Numbered from the stretch's first letter, positions 8,514 through 16,482 are shown. The stretch is DNA of 26,743 bases from Flemingiibacterium sp964603455 (GCA_964603455.1 CAZRVL010000025.1:1-26743); one strand, 5' to 3'. Numbers and translations are program-made. The notes: generated from the letters alone by a model not told the origin.

Positions 8514-9202
8514 TGCTTCGTGAGCTTGATTTTTCGAATCTCGGTCAGAGCATAGTAACGATCCTCACGAGTATAGTCATAGTTCTGATCGCATTGACCT
8601 TTCACGAGGCTGCGCACGGCTTTGCGGCGATGAAGCTCGGAGATACCACAGCCAAGGACAGCGGAAGGCTTTCTCTCAGTCCGAGGGCACATCTCGATCC
8701 GATCGGATTTTTGTGTATGCTGCTTTTCGGCTTCGGATGGGCAAGACCTGTGCCGGTAGATGCGCGGAAATTTAAAAAGCCGCGCCGCGATATGGCTCTC
8801 ACGGCTCTCGCAGGACCTGTAGCGAATCTGCTTTTGGCATTTGTTATATTGATACCATATGTACTGCTCGTGAAGTTTCTGAACAGCGGAGCTATCACGA
8901 TAAGCACCGAATTTCAGTACAATCTGATACTTGCATTCATCAGGTTCGTATATATGTTCCATTATATGAATCTGTCGCTTGCGGTATTCAATTTCATTCC
9001 CGTGCCGCCGCTCGACGGTTCGAGAGTGTTATATTCGATACTGCCGGATAAGCTCTATTTCGGTGTCATGAAGTATGAACGCTATTTGTCGTTGGCTATA
9101 ATGCTGCTGCTTTTTGTCGGACTCCTAGATGTGCCGATGTCGGCGGCATCAGATGCTATATCCGACGGCATGATATGGCTCATAACGAGGGTCATTCGCT
9201 GA
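8513..9202 (+). CDS. Site-2 protease family (M50) membrane metalloprotease
   Basis: A 229-residue polytopic membrane protein of the M50 family (YwhC/RseP-like rhomboid-free type). Zinc ligands are visible as HEAAH (His31, Glu32, His35) in the first transmembrane segment, plus the NFIPVPPLDG motif with Asp168 in a later helix. About five or six hydrophobic segments are present and there is no PDZ domain, which places it with the short standalone M50 proteins rather than RseP or SpoIVFB. Its start overlaps the engB stop by one base, and its own stop overlaps the scpA start by one base. A short M50 gene next to scpA-scpB is common in Clostridia. The substrate is unknown. Confidence 0.88.
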   Translation: MLRELDFSNLGQSIVTILTSIVIVLIALTFHEAAHGFAAMKLGDTTAKDSGRLSLSPRAHLDPIGFLCMLLFGFGWARPVPVDARKFKKPRRDMALTALAGPVANLLLAFVILIPYVLLVKFLNSGAITISTEFQYNLILAFIRFVYMFHYMNLSLAVFNFIPVPPLDGSRVLYSILPDKLYFGVMKYERYLSLAIMLLLFVGLLDVPMSAASDAISDGMIWLITRVIR

Positions 9203-9978
9203 TGGAAAATCCGACCTATAAATTGGAAGTTTTTGAAGGTCCGCTCGAACTTCTGCTCAATCTTATCGAAAAAAACAAGGTGAAGATCACCGATATTCCA
9301 ATCGCGCTGATATTTGAGCAGTATATGGAATATATTGATGAGATGCGCAGAATGGACATGGAGGTGGCGGGCGAATTTATCGTCATGGCGAGTGAGCTTA
9401 TGCTGATAAAGAGCAAAATGCTCCTTCCGCGTACCGAAGTGACCGAGGATCCCCGCGCAAAGCTCGCCGAGGCTCTTGCCGAATACAGCCGCATGAAGGC
9501 TGCCGCCGAGCTTTTGAATAGCCGATTTGCCGACTTTTCGGGAAGACTTGCGAAGGACACAGATGAGGTGAAGCCCGACAACGGAAGGCTCGAACCTCAG
9601 TCTGCCGAGGCACTCAGGCGCGCTATGCTGGCGGTGATGCGTTCGCTCGACAAGGGTCAGGTCGAAAAGATAAACAAAACCCTTGCAGAGCAGCCGTTCG
9701 AGCGTATACTGCGCACACCGATAGTTCCTGTTTCGGGAAAGATATTTGGTGTCATACGCTATCTCGTGAAGCACGGCGAGACGCTGTATACATCCATATT
9801 GCTGACTGCCGAGACCAAAAGTGAGCTTATCGCGACCTTTTTGGCTGTGCTGGAGCTGATCAAAAAAAATCGAGTCACACTGCGTCCTGTCGGAGAGTAC
9901 ACCTTCGATGAAGGACCGCAGGACTATGCGGTGACATTGAACCGCGTCAGGAAGGAAGTGCTGCCGCTTGAAGAATGA
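9202..9978 (+). CDS. scpA: Segregation and condensation protein A (kleisin ScpA)
   Basis: A 258-residue kleisin that bridges the two SMC heads and, with ScpB, forms the SMC-ScpAB condensin complex for chromosome segregation. The N-terminal domain has the family signature LEVFEGPLELLLNLIEKNKV followed by DIPIALIFEQYMEYI. The C-terminal winged-helix segment includes ELIATFLAVLELIKKNRV. I take the ATG at 9202, which overlaps the preceding stop by one base (TGATG), rather than the in-frame ATG at 9175 that would add nine uncharacteristic residues. The scpB start lies inside its last codons. Confidence 0.94.
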   Translation: MENPTYKLEVFEGPLELLLNLIEKNKVKITDIPIALIFEQYMEYIDEMRRMDMEVAGEFIVMASELMLIKSKMLLPRTEVTEDPRAKLAEALAEYSRMKAAAELLNSRFADFSGRLAKDTDEVKPDNGRLEPQSAEALRRAMLAVMRSLDKGQVEKINKTLAEQPFERILRTPIVPVSGKIFGVIRYLVKHGETLYTSILLTAETKSELIATFLAVLELIKKNRVTLRPVGEYTFDEGPQDYAVTLNRVRKEVLPLEE

Positions 9979-10504
9979 AGAACTGAAATGCGCGCTCGAA
10001 GCTGTGCTGTTCGCTGCCGGCTATCCTGTCAGCTTCGAAAAGCTGGCGGCTGTGCTGAAGATCGATGCTGCCGATGTCAAGGCACTTGCAAAAGATATGC
10101 AAAAGGACTACGATGAGCGCGGTATCGAGCTTTTGATATACGAAGATTCGTGTCAGCTTTGCACGAAAGAGGAATATATAGACATCATACGCGATGTGCT
10201 CGGAATAAAGCGCGGCGGAAATCTCTCAAAAAGCTCGATGGAGACACTTGCGATAGTTGCATATCATCAGCCGGTAACGCGCTCGTATATCGAGCAGATA
10301 CGCGGTACGGATTCCAATTATCCGATAAACAATCTCACGGACAAAAAGCTCATAGAAGCCTGCGGAAAGCTTGACGCGCCCGGACATCCTTCGCTCTACC
10401 GCACGACAGAGGATTTTCTTAGAGTGTTCGGCTTAAATTCGCTGTCCGAGCTGCCGCCGGTCGAATTGTTCGGTCAGCTCGACACGGCTGAGACCGAAAA
10501 ATAA
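9968..10504 (+). CDS. scpB: Segregation and condensation protein B (ScpB), TTG start
   Basis: A 178-residue ScpB, the dimeric tandem winged-helix partner of ScpA in bacterial condensin. Recognisable segments are KCALEAVLFAAGYPVSFEKL near the start, LAIVAYHQPVTRSYIEQIRG in the middle and LDAPGHPSLYRTTEDFL toward the end. The only start consistent with this N terminus is TTG at 9968, with AGGAAGG (9949-9955) upstream, overlapping scpA by 11 bases. A nearby ATG at 9974 is in another frame and closes after three codons. The overlap suggests coupled translation to balance the two subunits. Confidence 0.93.
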   Translation: MKNEELKCALEAVLFAAGYPVSFEKLAAVLKIDAADVKALAKDMQKDYDERGIELLIYEDSCQLCTKEEYIDIIRDVLGIKRGGNLSKSSMETLAIVAYHQPVTRSYIEQIRGTDSNYPINNLTDKKLIEACGKLDAPGHPSLYRTTEDFLRVFGLNSLSELPPVELFGQLDTAETEK

Positions 10505-10532
10505 TTTTTTGTAAAATACTCGGAGGAAGGGC

Positions 10533-11183
10533 ATGGGATTTCTAATAGCGGCGATAATAATAGCGGCGATTCTCTGCCTGCCGTTATCGGTTCGGGTGAT
10601 CTCAGACGGAGAGCTTTCGCTTATCGCCGGGATAGGGTTCATACGGCTGAGGATATTTCCTTTGAAGGAGAAGACTCTGAAGCTTTCGGATTACGAGATC
10701 GGCAAATTCCGAAAAAAAAGGCAAAAACAGGCTGATAAGGCTAAAAAAGCTTCGAAAGACTCAAAAAAAGCGGAAAAGCCGAAAGCTCAGCCGACAAATG
10801 ACGAAAAAGTCGAGGAAAAGCGTGATATTCCGGCACTTATCAAAAAGCTCACGCGAGTAGCTGCCGTGTTCATAAAACGCTTCGGAAAGCATCTTAGAAT
10901 AGAGCTTAAAAAGGTTATTTTGATCATCGCGTCAGAAGATGCGGCGACAACTGCGCTGATATACGGTGCGGCGATCGGTGCGGCACAGGATCTTTATGCG
11001 CTGCTCGTGTCATCGGGTACGTTGCGTACAACGAACAAAAGTGAATTTATCGTTGAGCCGGATTTTTTGTCCGAAAAGCCGCATATCGAGATAGATCTGA
11101 AATTCTCGTTCAGAGTATGGCAGCTTTTTGATATGGCGATACGCGCTCTGATCGAATTTTTGAAAAATGACGAGGATGAATGA
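10533..11183 (+). CDS. DUF2953 family membrane-anchored protein (YtfI-like)
   Basis: A 216-residue protein matching the pattern of DUF2953 (B. subtilis YtfI). One N-terminal transmembrane segment (FLIAAIIIAAILCLPLSVRV) is followed by a short beta-rich part, a highly charged Lys/Glu-rich linker (about residues 60-100) and a C-terminal domain ending in a hydrophobic helix. Function is unknown. The family is conserved in spore formers next to ytfJ/gerW, as here, so a sporulation-related role is likely by association. A good site GGAGGAAGGG precedes the ATG. The start of the gene contains an imperfect repeat of ATAATAGCGGCGAT encoding the AAIIIAAI helix. Confidence 0.8.
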   Translation: MGFLIAAIIIAAILCLPLSVRVISDGELSLIAGIGFIRLRIFPLKEKTLKLSDYEIGKFRKKRQKQADKAKKASKDSKKAEKPKAQPTNDEKVEEKRDIPALIKKLTRVAAVFIKRFGKHLRIELKKVILIIASEDAATTALIYGAAIGAAQDLYALLVSSGTLRTTNKSEFIVEPDFLSEKPHIEIDLKFSFRVWQLFDMAIRALIEFLKNDEDE

Positions 11184-11291
11184 TCCATTGACTGATGTCG
11201 TGATATGCCGATACGGCATTATATATAAAATGCAAGGTGCAGACAAAGCTCCGCAAAGGGGCAGAAAGGATGCTTTCGCAACACGAAAGCT
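11184..11291 (+). promoter_or_regulatory. Structured leader upstream of gerW
   Basis: This 108-base interval contains ATGCCG-ATA-CGGCAT (11205-11219), a perfect inverted repeat followed by an A/T tract (TATATATAAAA) that could hold a -10. Next comes a small stem GCTCC (11248-11252) / GGGGC (11258-11262) and a 17-base element (11258-11274) that recurs in the atp leader. Last is a 7-bp hairpin GCTTTCG-CAACA-CGAAAGC (11272-11290), which ends one base before the ATG at 11292. The ribosome binding site AAAGGA (11265-11270) is separated from that ATG by the hairpin. I do not find a confident sigma-A promoter. Confidence 0.5.
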
Positions 11292-11786
11292 ATGGTAATA
11301 AAAATGGCAGAAAATAAGCTTACCGAAATAATTCAGGCATCGCTTGAGGAGATCAAGCAGGTCGTTGACGCGAATACGATCATCGGTACTCCGATAAACA
11401 CTCCGTCAGGCACGACCATAATCCCTGTTTCAAAGGTCATGGTCGGATTCGCGACAGGCGGTCTCGATTATCTCGGCAAAAACATGAAGCGCGTTGCCGA
11501 TTCGACACAAGCTCCGTCACAGCTGAAAAACAATTTCGGCGGTGGCGGCGGAACGGGCGTAACAGTCAATCCTGTCGGATTTTTGGTGGTCGCGCCCGAT
11601 GGAAATGTCACGCTTTTGAATGTCGGCGCGGCAGCTCCCGGAGCTGACAAGATCGAATCAATATCGAATCTTATCGAGCGTTCGCCCGATGTCATCTCGA
11701 AGATCGCGGCGATATTCAAAAAGGACAAGAACGATGGTGATGAGACGGCGGCAGTCGATAATGCCTCGGAAAATACTGTCGGCTGA
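11292..11786 (+). CDS. gerW: GerW family sporulation protein (YtfJ)
   Basis: A 164-residue YtfJ/GerW protein. In B. subtilis this forespore-made protein is needed for proper germination. Family features are ANTIIGTPINTPSGTTIIPV near the N terminus, a flexible glycine run (FGGGGGTGVTV) and FLVVAPDGNVTLLNVG. The start is uncertain. ATG at 11292 is preceded by AAAGGA 21 bases upstream, with a hairpin between them that could bring the two together. ATG at 11304 (MAENKLTEII) matches where related proteins begin but has a poor binding site. The gene follows DUF2953 as in many spore formers. Confidence 0.88.
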   Translation: MVIKMAENKLTEIIQASLEEIKQVVDANTIIGTPINTPSGTTIIPVSKVMVGFATGGLDYLGKNMKRVADSTQAPSQLKNNFGGGGGTGVTVNPVGFLVVAPDGNVTLLNVGAAAPGADKIESISNLIERSPDVISKIAAIFKKDKNDGDETAAVDNASENTVG

Positions 11787-11864
11787 TTTGAAATATTATT
11801 GCGCATAGACCGATGCTTTTTAGGCAAAATAAGCTTGCCGGCAGCATTTTATAAAAGGCAGGGT

Positions 11865-12962
11865 ATGGTCATGCGTAATTGGTTAAGTTTATTGATCGTT
11901 TTTGCGACGGTCATTACGGCAGCGGCAGAGCCGATCTCGGCATTGTCGGTCAGCGCGGATTCCGCGATACTGATCGAAGCTTCGAGCGGACGTGTCATAT
12001 ACGAAAAAAATGCGGATATGCGCTGTCCGATGGCGAGTACGACGAAGATAATGACTGCGATAGTCGCAATCGAGGACGGTGACACCACGCGAGAGGTCTC
12101 GGTCTCAAGTGAAGCGGTCGGAGTTGAAGGCTCATCGGTATATCTGAAGGTCGGAGATGTGATCACGCTCGATGATCTTTTGTGGGCATTGATGCTTGAG
12201 AGCGCGAATGATGCGGCTGCGGCTATCGCGGTCGAGGTCGCCGGCTCGGTCGAGGCCTTTGCCGACAGAATGAATATGAAAGCGGCGGAGCTTGGGCTTT
12301 CCGACACGAATTTTACAAATCCGCACGGGCTTGACAATGAGGCTCACTACACTACCGCACGAGATCTTGCGCGACTTTCGGCATATGCCATGAAGAATGC
12401 AAAATTCCGCGAGATAGCTTCGACATATCGGCATTCTATAAAAGTCGGAGATGAGACGAGATGTCTGTTGAATCACAATAAGCTCCTAAAGCTCTATGAC
12501 GGCGCGGTCGGTGTGAAGACCGGGTATACGAAGCGGAGCGGAAGATGCCTTGTTTCGGCAGCTGAGCGGGACGGAGTTGAGCTTGTCGCAGTGACGTTGA
12601 ATGCGCCGGATGATTGGAACGATCACACGGCTATGCTCGACCACGGCTTCGGGCTGCTCGAAGCACGCGAGCTTATAAAGCCGGGTGAGTCGGTGTTTAT
12701 ACTGCCCTGTATCGGCTGTGAAAAAAACGAGGTCAGGGTGAAAAATACCGAGGGACTGACATTATGTCTGCCGAAGGGGGCAGAGGTCGAATGGACTGTC
12801 GAGCTGCCGCATTATCTTTGGGCTGAGATCACCGAGGGTGAAAGAGTCGGACGAATAGTTTTCAGTTCGAGCGGCTCTGTTATAGGCGAAGTCGAGCTGT
12901 TTGCCGATGAAGCAGCCGAGCGGATAAGCGTCAAGAGCGGAATATTAGGTCTGTTTGGCTGA
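11865..12962 (+). CDS. D-alanyl-D-alanine carboxypeptidase (DacF/DacB-like, S11 family)
   Basis: A 365-residue low-molecular-weight penicillin-binding protein that trims the terminal D-Ala from peptidoglycan stem peptides, controlling cross-linking. A hydrophobic export signal (WLSLLIVFATVITAAAEPIS) covers the first 30 residues. Catalytic motifs are Ser58-Thr-Thr-Lys61, Ser113-Ala-Asn115 and Lys218-Thr-Gly220. A beta-rich C-terminal domain follows. The ATG at 11865 or the in-frame ATG at 11871 fits the AAAAGG site (11853-11858); an upstream TTG at 11799 would precede the signal peptide by unlikely sequence. Its position after gerW suggests a spore-cortex type enzyme, but a vegetative DacA role cannot be excluded. 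The usual dacB neighbours spmA and spmB are not present. Confidence 0.9.
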   Translation: MVMRNWLSLLIVFATVITAAAEPISALSVSADSAILIEASSGRVIYEKNADMRCPMASTTKIMTAIVAIEDGDTTREVSVSSEAVGVEGSSVYLKVGDVITLDDLLWALMLESANDAAAAIAVEVAGSVEAFADRMNMKAAELGLSDTNFTNPHGLDNEAHYTTARDLARLSAYAMKNAKFREIASTYRHSIKVGDETRCLLNHNKLLKLYDGAVGVKTGYTKRSGRCLVSAAERDGVELVAVTLNAPDDWNDHTAMLDHGFGLLEARELIKPGESVFILPCIGCEKNEVRVKNTEGLTLCLPKGAEVEWTVELPHYLWAEITEGERVGRIVFSSSGSVIGEVELFADEAAERISVKSGILGLFG

Positions 12963-13001
12963 TATGCTCGGTTTAGATTAATTTTAAGAAGGTTTGTCGG
13001 A

Positions 13002-13021
13002 GGGTGGGGATTTTCCCACCC
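13002..13021 (+). terminator. GC-rich hairpin between carboxypeptidase and pseudouridine synthase genes
   Basis: GGGTGGG (13002-13008) pairs perfectly with CCCACCC (13015-13021) around a 6-base loop. It lacks a following T-run (GTTCGGCTTTGATC), so it is either a weak terminator or a leader stem for the next gene, whose ATG lies 22 bases downstream. Confidence 0.4.
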
Positions 13022-13043
13022 GTTCGGCTTTGATCAAAAATAT

Positions 13044-13769
13044 ATGAGAATACAAAAATTTATTGCCGATGCGGGAGTTATGAGCCGACGTGCGGCTGAA
13101 AGAGAGATCGAGCGCAAAACGATATTCGTGAACGGAGTCCCGGCTTCGATCGGGCAGAATATCGATCCAGAGACCGATGAGGTCAAGTACAACGGAAGGA
13201 TAGTTGGCAGAGAGTTCAAGAAAATGGTCTACATAATGCTCAACAAGCCGCGTGGATATGTTACCACCGCGAGCGATGAGCGCGGCAGAAAGACTGTTCT
13301 CGACCTGCTTACAAGTGTAGAAGAACGTGTATATCCGGTCGGACGGCTCGACATGGATTCGGACGGTCTGCTGCTGCTCACGAATGACGGTGATCTAACT
13401 AACAAATTGACACATCCGCGTCACGAGATACCGAAGATATATAATGTAGAGGTCGAGGGAAAAGTCGAGCGTGACACTATCAAAAAGCTATCTTCACCGA
13501 TGAACATAGACGGATATGATATTCAGCCGGTCGAGACCTCTGTCCTCACGATGAAGGACGATCCGCGTCACGAATCGACTGTGCTCAGAATGGAGCTTTA
13601 CGAGGGGCGGAATCGTCAGATACGAAAGATGTGTGAGAAATGCGGACTTGAGGTCATACGGCTCACCAGAGTCGCTATCGGAGATATTCGTCTCGGAAAT
13701 CTCAAATCGGGCGATTTCCGCTATTTGACAAGATCGCAGGTCGAATATCTTAAAAATTTGAAAGGATAA
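13044..13769 (+). CDS. rluB: RsuA/RluB family pseudouridine synthase
   Basis: A 241-residue rRNA pseudouridine synthase. The N-terminal S4 RNA-binding domain begins MRIQKFIADAGVMSRRAAER. The catalytic domain has GRLDMDSDGLLLLTNDG with catalytic Asp103, NKPRGYVTT before it, and GRNRQIRKMCE near the C terminus. Clostridial members of this kind are usually assigned to RluB, modifying 23S rRNA; choosing between RluB and RsuA from sequence alone is not certain. No obvious Shine-Dalgarno sequence precedes the ATG (GATCAAAAATAT), and a stable GC hairpin lies just upstream, so initiation may be unusual or slow. Confidence 0.9.
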   Translation: MRIQKFIADAGVMSRRAAEREIERKTIFVNGVPASIGQNIDPETDEVKYNGRIVGREFKKMVYIMLNKPRGYVTTASDERGRKTVLDLLTSVEERVYPVGRLDMDSDGLLLLTNDGDLTNKLTHPRHEIPKIYNVEVEGKVERDTIKKLSSPMNIDGYDIQPVETSVLTMKDDPRHESTVLRMELYEGRNRQIRKMCEKCGLEVIRLTRVAIGDIRLGNLKSGDFRYLTRSQVEYLKNLKG

Positions 13770-13802
13770 AGTCTAAAGCTCGAAATGAGCGGAAAGGTAT
13801 CG

Positions 13803-13827
13803 TCTTTCGGGTATTCGTTCCCGAAGA
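13803..13827 (+). other. Bulged hairpin between the pseudouridine synthase and GNAT-like genes
   Basis: TCTTTCGGG (13803-13811) pairs with CCCGAAGA (13820-13827) with one bulged base and an 8-base loop. No T-run follows. It lies upstream of the preferred ATG at 13842 and supports treating this stretch as untranslated leader. Confidence 0.4.
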
Positions 13828-13841
13828 CTTGGGGATTTGCA

Positions 13842-14252
13842 ATGCTTATTGTTGAACCTGTACAGGAAAAAAGCGAACAGGAAAAATACTGCGCCGAATG
13901 CGGTGTGGAATATGAGCCGGATGCGCTTTGCTACGGCGCATGGGTCGATAATGCCTTGGTCGGAATATGCCAATTCAGGCTCATGGCGGGCGGTGCGCAT
14001 ATAATCGATCTCTGCCCTGCAAAGGGAACGGATGACATAGATGCGCTGTTTATAATGGGTCGTCAGACGATGAATTTCATAGATCTACACGGGGTACATG
14101 AGTGCTATTTCGATGACACGGCGGTGAAGGAGCTTTCACGCGATTTCGCCGAAAAGCTCGGATTCTCGGCGCGCGATGGCAGCTTTTATGTCGATCTGAA
14201 GGGATTTTTCGATTCGCCCTGCGAGCATGGGAAGGCCGGTTCGGCGCGATGA
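13842..14252 (+). CDS. Small GNAT-like (putative acetyltransferase) protein
   Basis: A 136-residue cytosolic protein with the outline of an N-acetyltransferase fold: MLIVEPV (first strand), a helix with CAECG, then LCYGAWVDNALVGICQFRL resembling the central strands of GNAT proteins, and LSRDFAEKLGFSARDGSFYVDL resembling the C-terminal 'lGF...g.fy..l' strand-helix pattern. The classic acetyl-CoA loop (Q/RxxGxG/A) is not clear, so catalytic activity is uncertain. The start at 13842 has GGGG seven bases upstream; an alternative ATG at 13785 would add 19 residues crossing a hairpin. The last four bases overlap the start of the CapA-like gene (ATGA), implying an operon. Confidence 0.6.
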   Translation: MLIVEPVQEKSEQEKYCAECGVEYEPDALCYGAWVDNALVGICQFRLMAGGAHIIDLCPAKGTDDIDALFIMGRQTMNFIDLHGVHECYFDDTAVKELSRDFAEKLGFSARDGSFYVDLKGFFDSPCEHGKAGSAR

Positions 14253-15514
14253 ATCATTCGAGAATGATCTCGTTTTTATTGAGCTGTGCGACTGTTATTT
14301 TTGCGGTCGGATGCGGCTCACCCGGCATAGTGAACGATGGAACGGAGCTTCCCGAATGGCTCGATCCTGAGGTGACACGTATATCTGCGCCGGGGTATGA
14401 GGACGATACCGATGAGGAGACTGTCTCAAAGGATACGACAAATTCGCCTGAGACTACAGCTTCGAAGCCTGACGAGCAGCGTGTATCCTTCCTTGCGGCA
14501 GGTGACAATATAATCCACGAGCAGGTCTATGTGGATGCAAAAAATCGTGCGACTGACGGCGGATATGATTTTTGCGGAATGTATGACGGTGTGAGAGAAT
14601 TTATCGAATCTGCCGATCTTGCGTTCGTAAATCAGGAGACTCCGCTCGGCGGAGATGAGCTGGGAATATCCGGCTATCCGAATTTCAACGGCCCGCAGGC
14701 TGCCGGAACCGCGCTTGTTGAGGTCGGATTCGATATTGTAAATATCGCAACGAACCATATGCTCGACAAAAAGGAAGCCGGGCTGAAGGGTAGCATTGAT
14801 TTTTGGAATTCTCAGCCTGTGACTCTGCTCGGCGGCTACTATGACGATGAGGACTATGAGAATATCCGTGTTGTCGAAAAGAACGGGATAAAGATAGCCT
14901 TCGTCACGTATACCTACGGACTGAACGGAATGACGCTCCCCTCATCGAGCAAAATACATATACCGCTGATAGATGACGATGAGATAGTTCGGATGGTCGA
15001 AAAGGCAAAGACTTTAGCCGATGCGACTGTCTGCGTCATGCACTGGGGAACTGACGGCTCTACAGTCGTTACCAATGAGCAGAAACGGCTCGCCGGGCTG
15101 ATAACCGATGCAGGTGCGGATGTTATACTCGGAATGCACTCGCACACATTGCAGCCGGTCGAATGGCAGGTCGGAAGGAACGGGAACAAGACGCTCGTCA
15201 TATATTCGCTCGGAAATTTCCTGAATGCGCAGTATGATTCGATAAATCTTGTTGGCGGCATAATTACCTTCGATATAGTAAAAAAGGATGGAGCTGTCAC
15301 GATAGAAGACCCGATAATGAATCCGATAATCGTTCAGTATGACAATGACCGACTCGGATTCCAGATATATCTGCTTGAAAATTACACAGCGTCGCTTGCA
15401 GCGGCGCACGGAACCGTTAAATTCGGCACTCTTAAAACCTTTACGCTCGACACGGCAAAGGGCTTTGTCACGGCGGCTGTCGATAAAGAATTTCTGCCGA
15501 ATTTTCTGAAATGA
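14249..15514 (+). CDS. CapA family protein, probable lipoprotein
   Basis: A 421-residue CapA (PGA_cap) family protein with a calcineurin-like metallophosphoesterase fold, related to the CapA/PgsA proteins of poly-gamma-glutamate capsule synthesis. A signal segment (FLLSCATVIFAVGC) ends in a plausible though non-ideal lipobox at Cys22. A Ser/Thr/Asp/Glu-rich linker follows. Core motifs are FLAAGDNIIHE, FVNQETPLGG, NIATNHMLD, VCVMHWGTD and VILGMHSHTLQPVEW, then YSLGNFL. No capB or capC is nearby, so capsule synthesis is not implied; standalone CapA-like proteins are common in Clostridia with unknown substrates. It overlaps the upstream gene by 4 bases and precedes an AEC permease by 9 bases. 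Confidence 0.88.
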   Translation: MNHSRMISFLLSCATVIFAVGCGSPGIVNDGTELPEWLDPEVTRISAPGYEDDTDEETVSKDTTNSPETTASKPDEQRVSFLAAGDNIIHEQVYVDAKNRATDGGYDFCGMYDGVREFIESADLAFVNQETPLGGDELGISGYPNFNGPQAAGTALVEVGFDIVNIATNHMLDKKEAGLKGSIDFWNSQPVTLLGGYYDDEDYENIRVVEKNGIKIAFVTYTYGLNGMTLPSSSKIHIPLIDDDEIVRMVEKAKTLADATVCVMHWGTDGSTVVTNEQKRLAGLITDAGADVILGMHSHTLQPVEWQVGRNGNKTLVIYSLGNFLNAQYDSINLVGGIITFDIVKKDGAVTIEDPIMNPIIVQYDNDRLGFQIYLLENYTASLAAAHGTVKFGTLKTFTLDTAKGFVTAAVDKEFLPNFLK

Positions 15515-15523
15515 GGAAAAAAT

Positions 15524-16482
15524 ATGCTTGAAAGCTTCCTTTATAGTCTCAACATAATCGCACCGATATTCATAATCGTTCTCATCGGCGTGGTGCTTAA
15601 GCAAAGAGGGTTCGTGAATCATCAATTTATTGCGGTCTGCGATAAATTGGTGTTTAAGCTCAGTCTGCCGGCACTGCTATTTATAGACATAGCAACGGCT
15701 GATGCAGGCGACACGATAGACGGCAAGCTGATAATCTTCTGCATACTGGCAGTTGTGGTATCGTTTATCCTGCCTTGCATTTTAGTTCCGATATTCATCA
15801 AGGACAATGCGAAGCGCGGTGCGTTCATCCAGGGCGTATACCGTTCGAATGCGGCGATACTCGGAATAACGCTTGCAACAAGTATGTTCGGTGAGATTGG
15901 TTCTAGGACAATTTCGATGGTTTTGCCGTTCGTTGTGGTGCTGTTCAACGTTTTTGCGGTAGTGGAGCTGAGCATATTCGCGCCTGCCGAGGTGAAGCTG
16001 TCACCGTCTGAATTGGCAAAGCGGATAGTCAAGACGATAGTCACGAATCCGCTCATCATTTCGATAATTCTTGCGCTCCTTTGGAAAATGACCGGCTTCG
16101 AGCTTCCGATATTGGTTGACAGATCTCTGAATTATCTTGCAGATATGTCAATGCCGCTCGCGCTGATAAGTCTCGGTGCGAATTTCACGGTCGAATCGCT
16201 TCACGGCAGAGTCGGACTTGCGGTAGCTTCATCGGTATGTAAGACGGTGATAGTTCCTACACTTGCGGTGCTTGCCGGGATACTTTGCGGATTTTCGGGT
16301 GTCGGGCTCGGTGTCATATTCATTCTTTTCGGTGGTCCTGCAGCGGTGTCGAGCTACATCATGGCAAAGGAGATGCGCTCTGACTACGAGCTTGCTTCGC
16401 AGATACNNNNNNNNNNACGCTTATGAGCCTGTTCACGCTTTTTGCCGGAATATTCATATTAAAGGAAACCGGACTGATATGA
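15524..16482 (+). CDS. AEC (auxin efflux carrier) family permease, interrupted by assembly gap
   Basis: An inner-membrane transporter of the AEC family, which exports or exchanges small organic anions. About ten transmembrane segments are expected: the first is IIAPIFIIVLIGVVLKQRGF, and conserved segments include YRSNAAILG and a C-terminal SLGANFTVESL followed by GGPAAVSSYIMA. The frame runs from 15524 to the 10-N gap at 16407-16416. After the gap, TLMSLFTLFAGIFILKETGLI ends at a TGA at 16480-16482, the normal family C terminus, but in a frame shifted by one relative to the nominal gap. The N run is therefore an arbitrary length, and the real gene is probably intact. TGAGGAAAAAA supplies the binding site. 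The stop overlaps the topB start (ATGA). Confidence 0.88.
16407..16416. other. Assembly gap of ten N
   Basis: Ten undetermined bases inside the AEC permease gene. The coding frames on the two sides do not match for a gap of exactly ten, so the true number of missing bases differs (any size that restores frame, for example 8 or 11). Confidence 0.97.

Noticed and set aside
11217..11223. CATTATA before gerW as a sigma-G -10 element
   Set aside because: It fits the Bacillus sigma-G -10 pattern, but no matching -35 lies at the right distance, so a promoter cannot be claimed.
14249..15514. A capsule (poly-gamma-glutamate) locus suggested by the CapA-like gene
   Set aside because: No capB, capC or ligase gene is present; neighbours are a GNAT-like protein, a permease and topB.
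16263..16478. An N-terminal extension of topB through the N run
   Set aside because: The protein family starts at MILIIAEKPS (16479); the extension is an out-of-frame reading of the AEC gene plus Ns.
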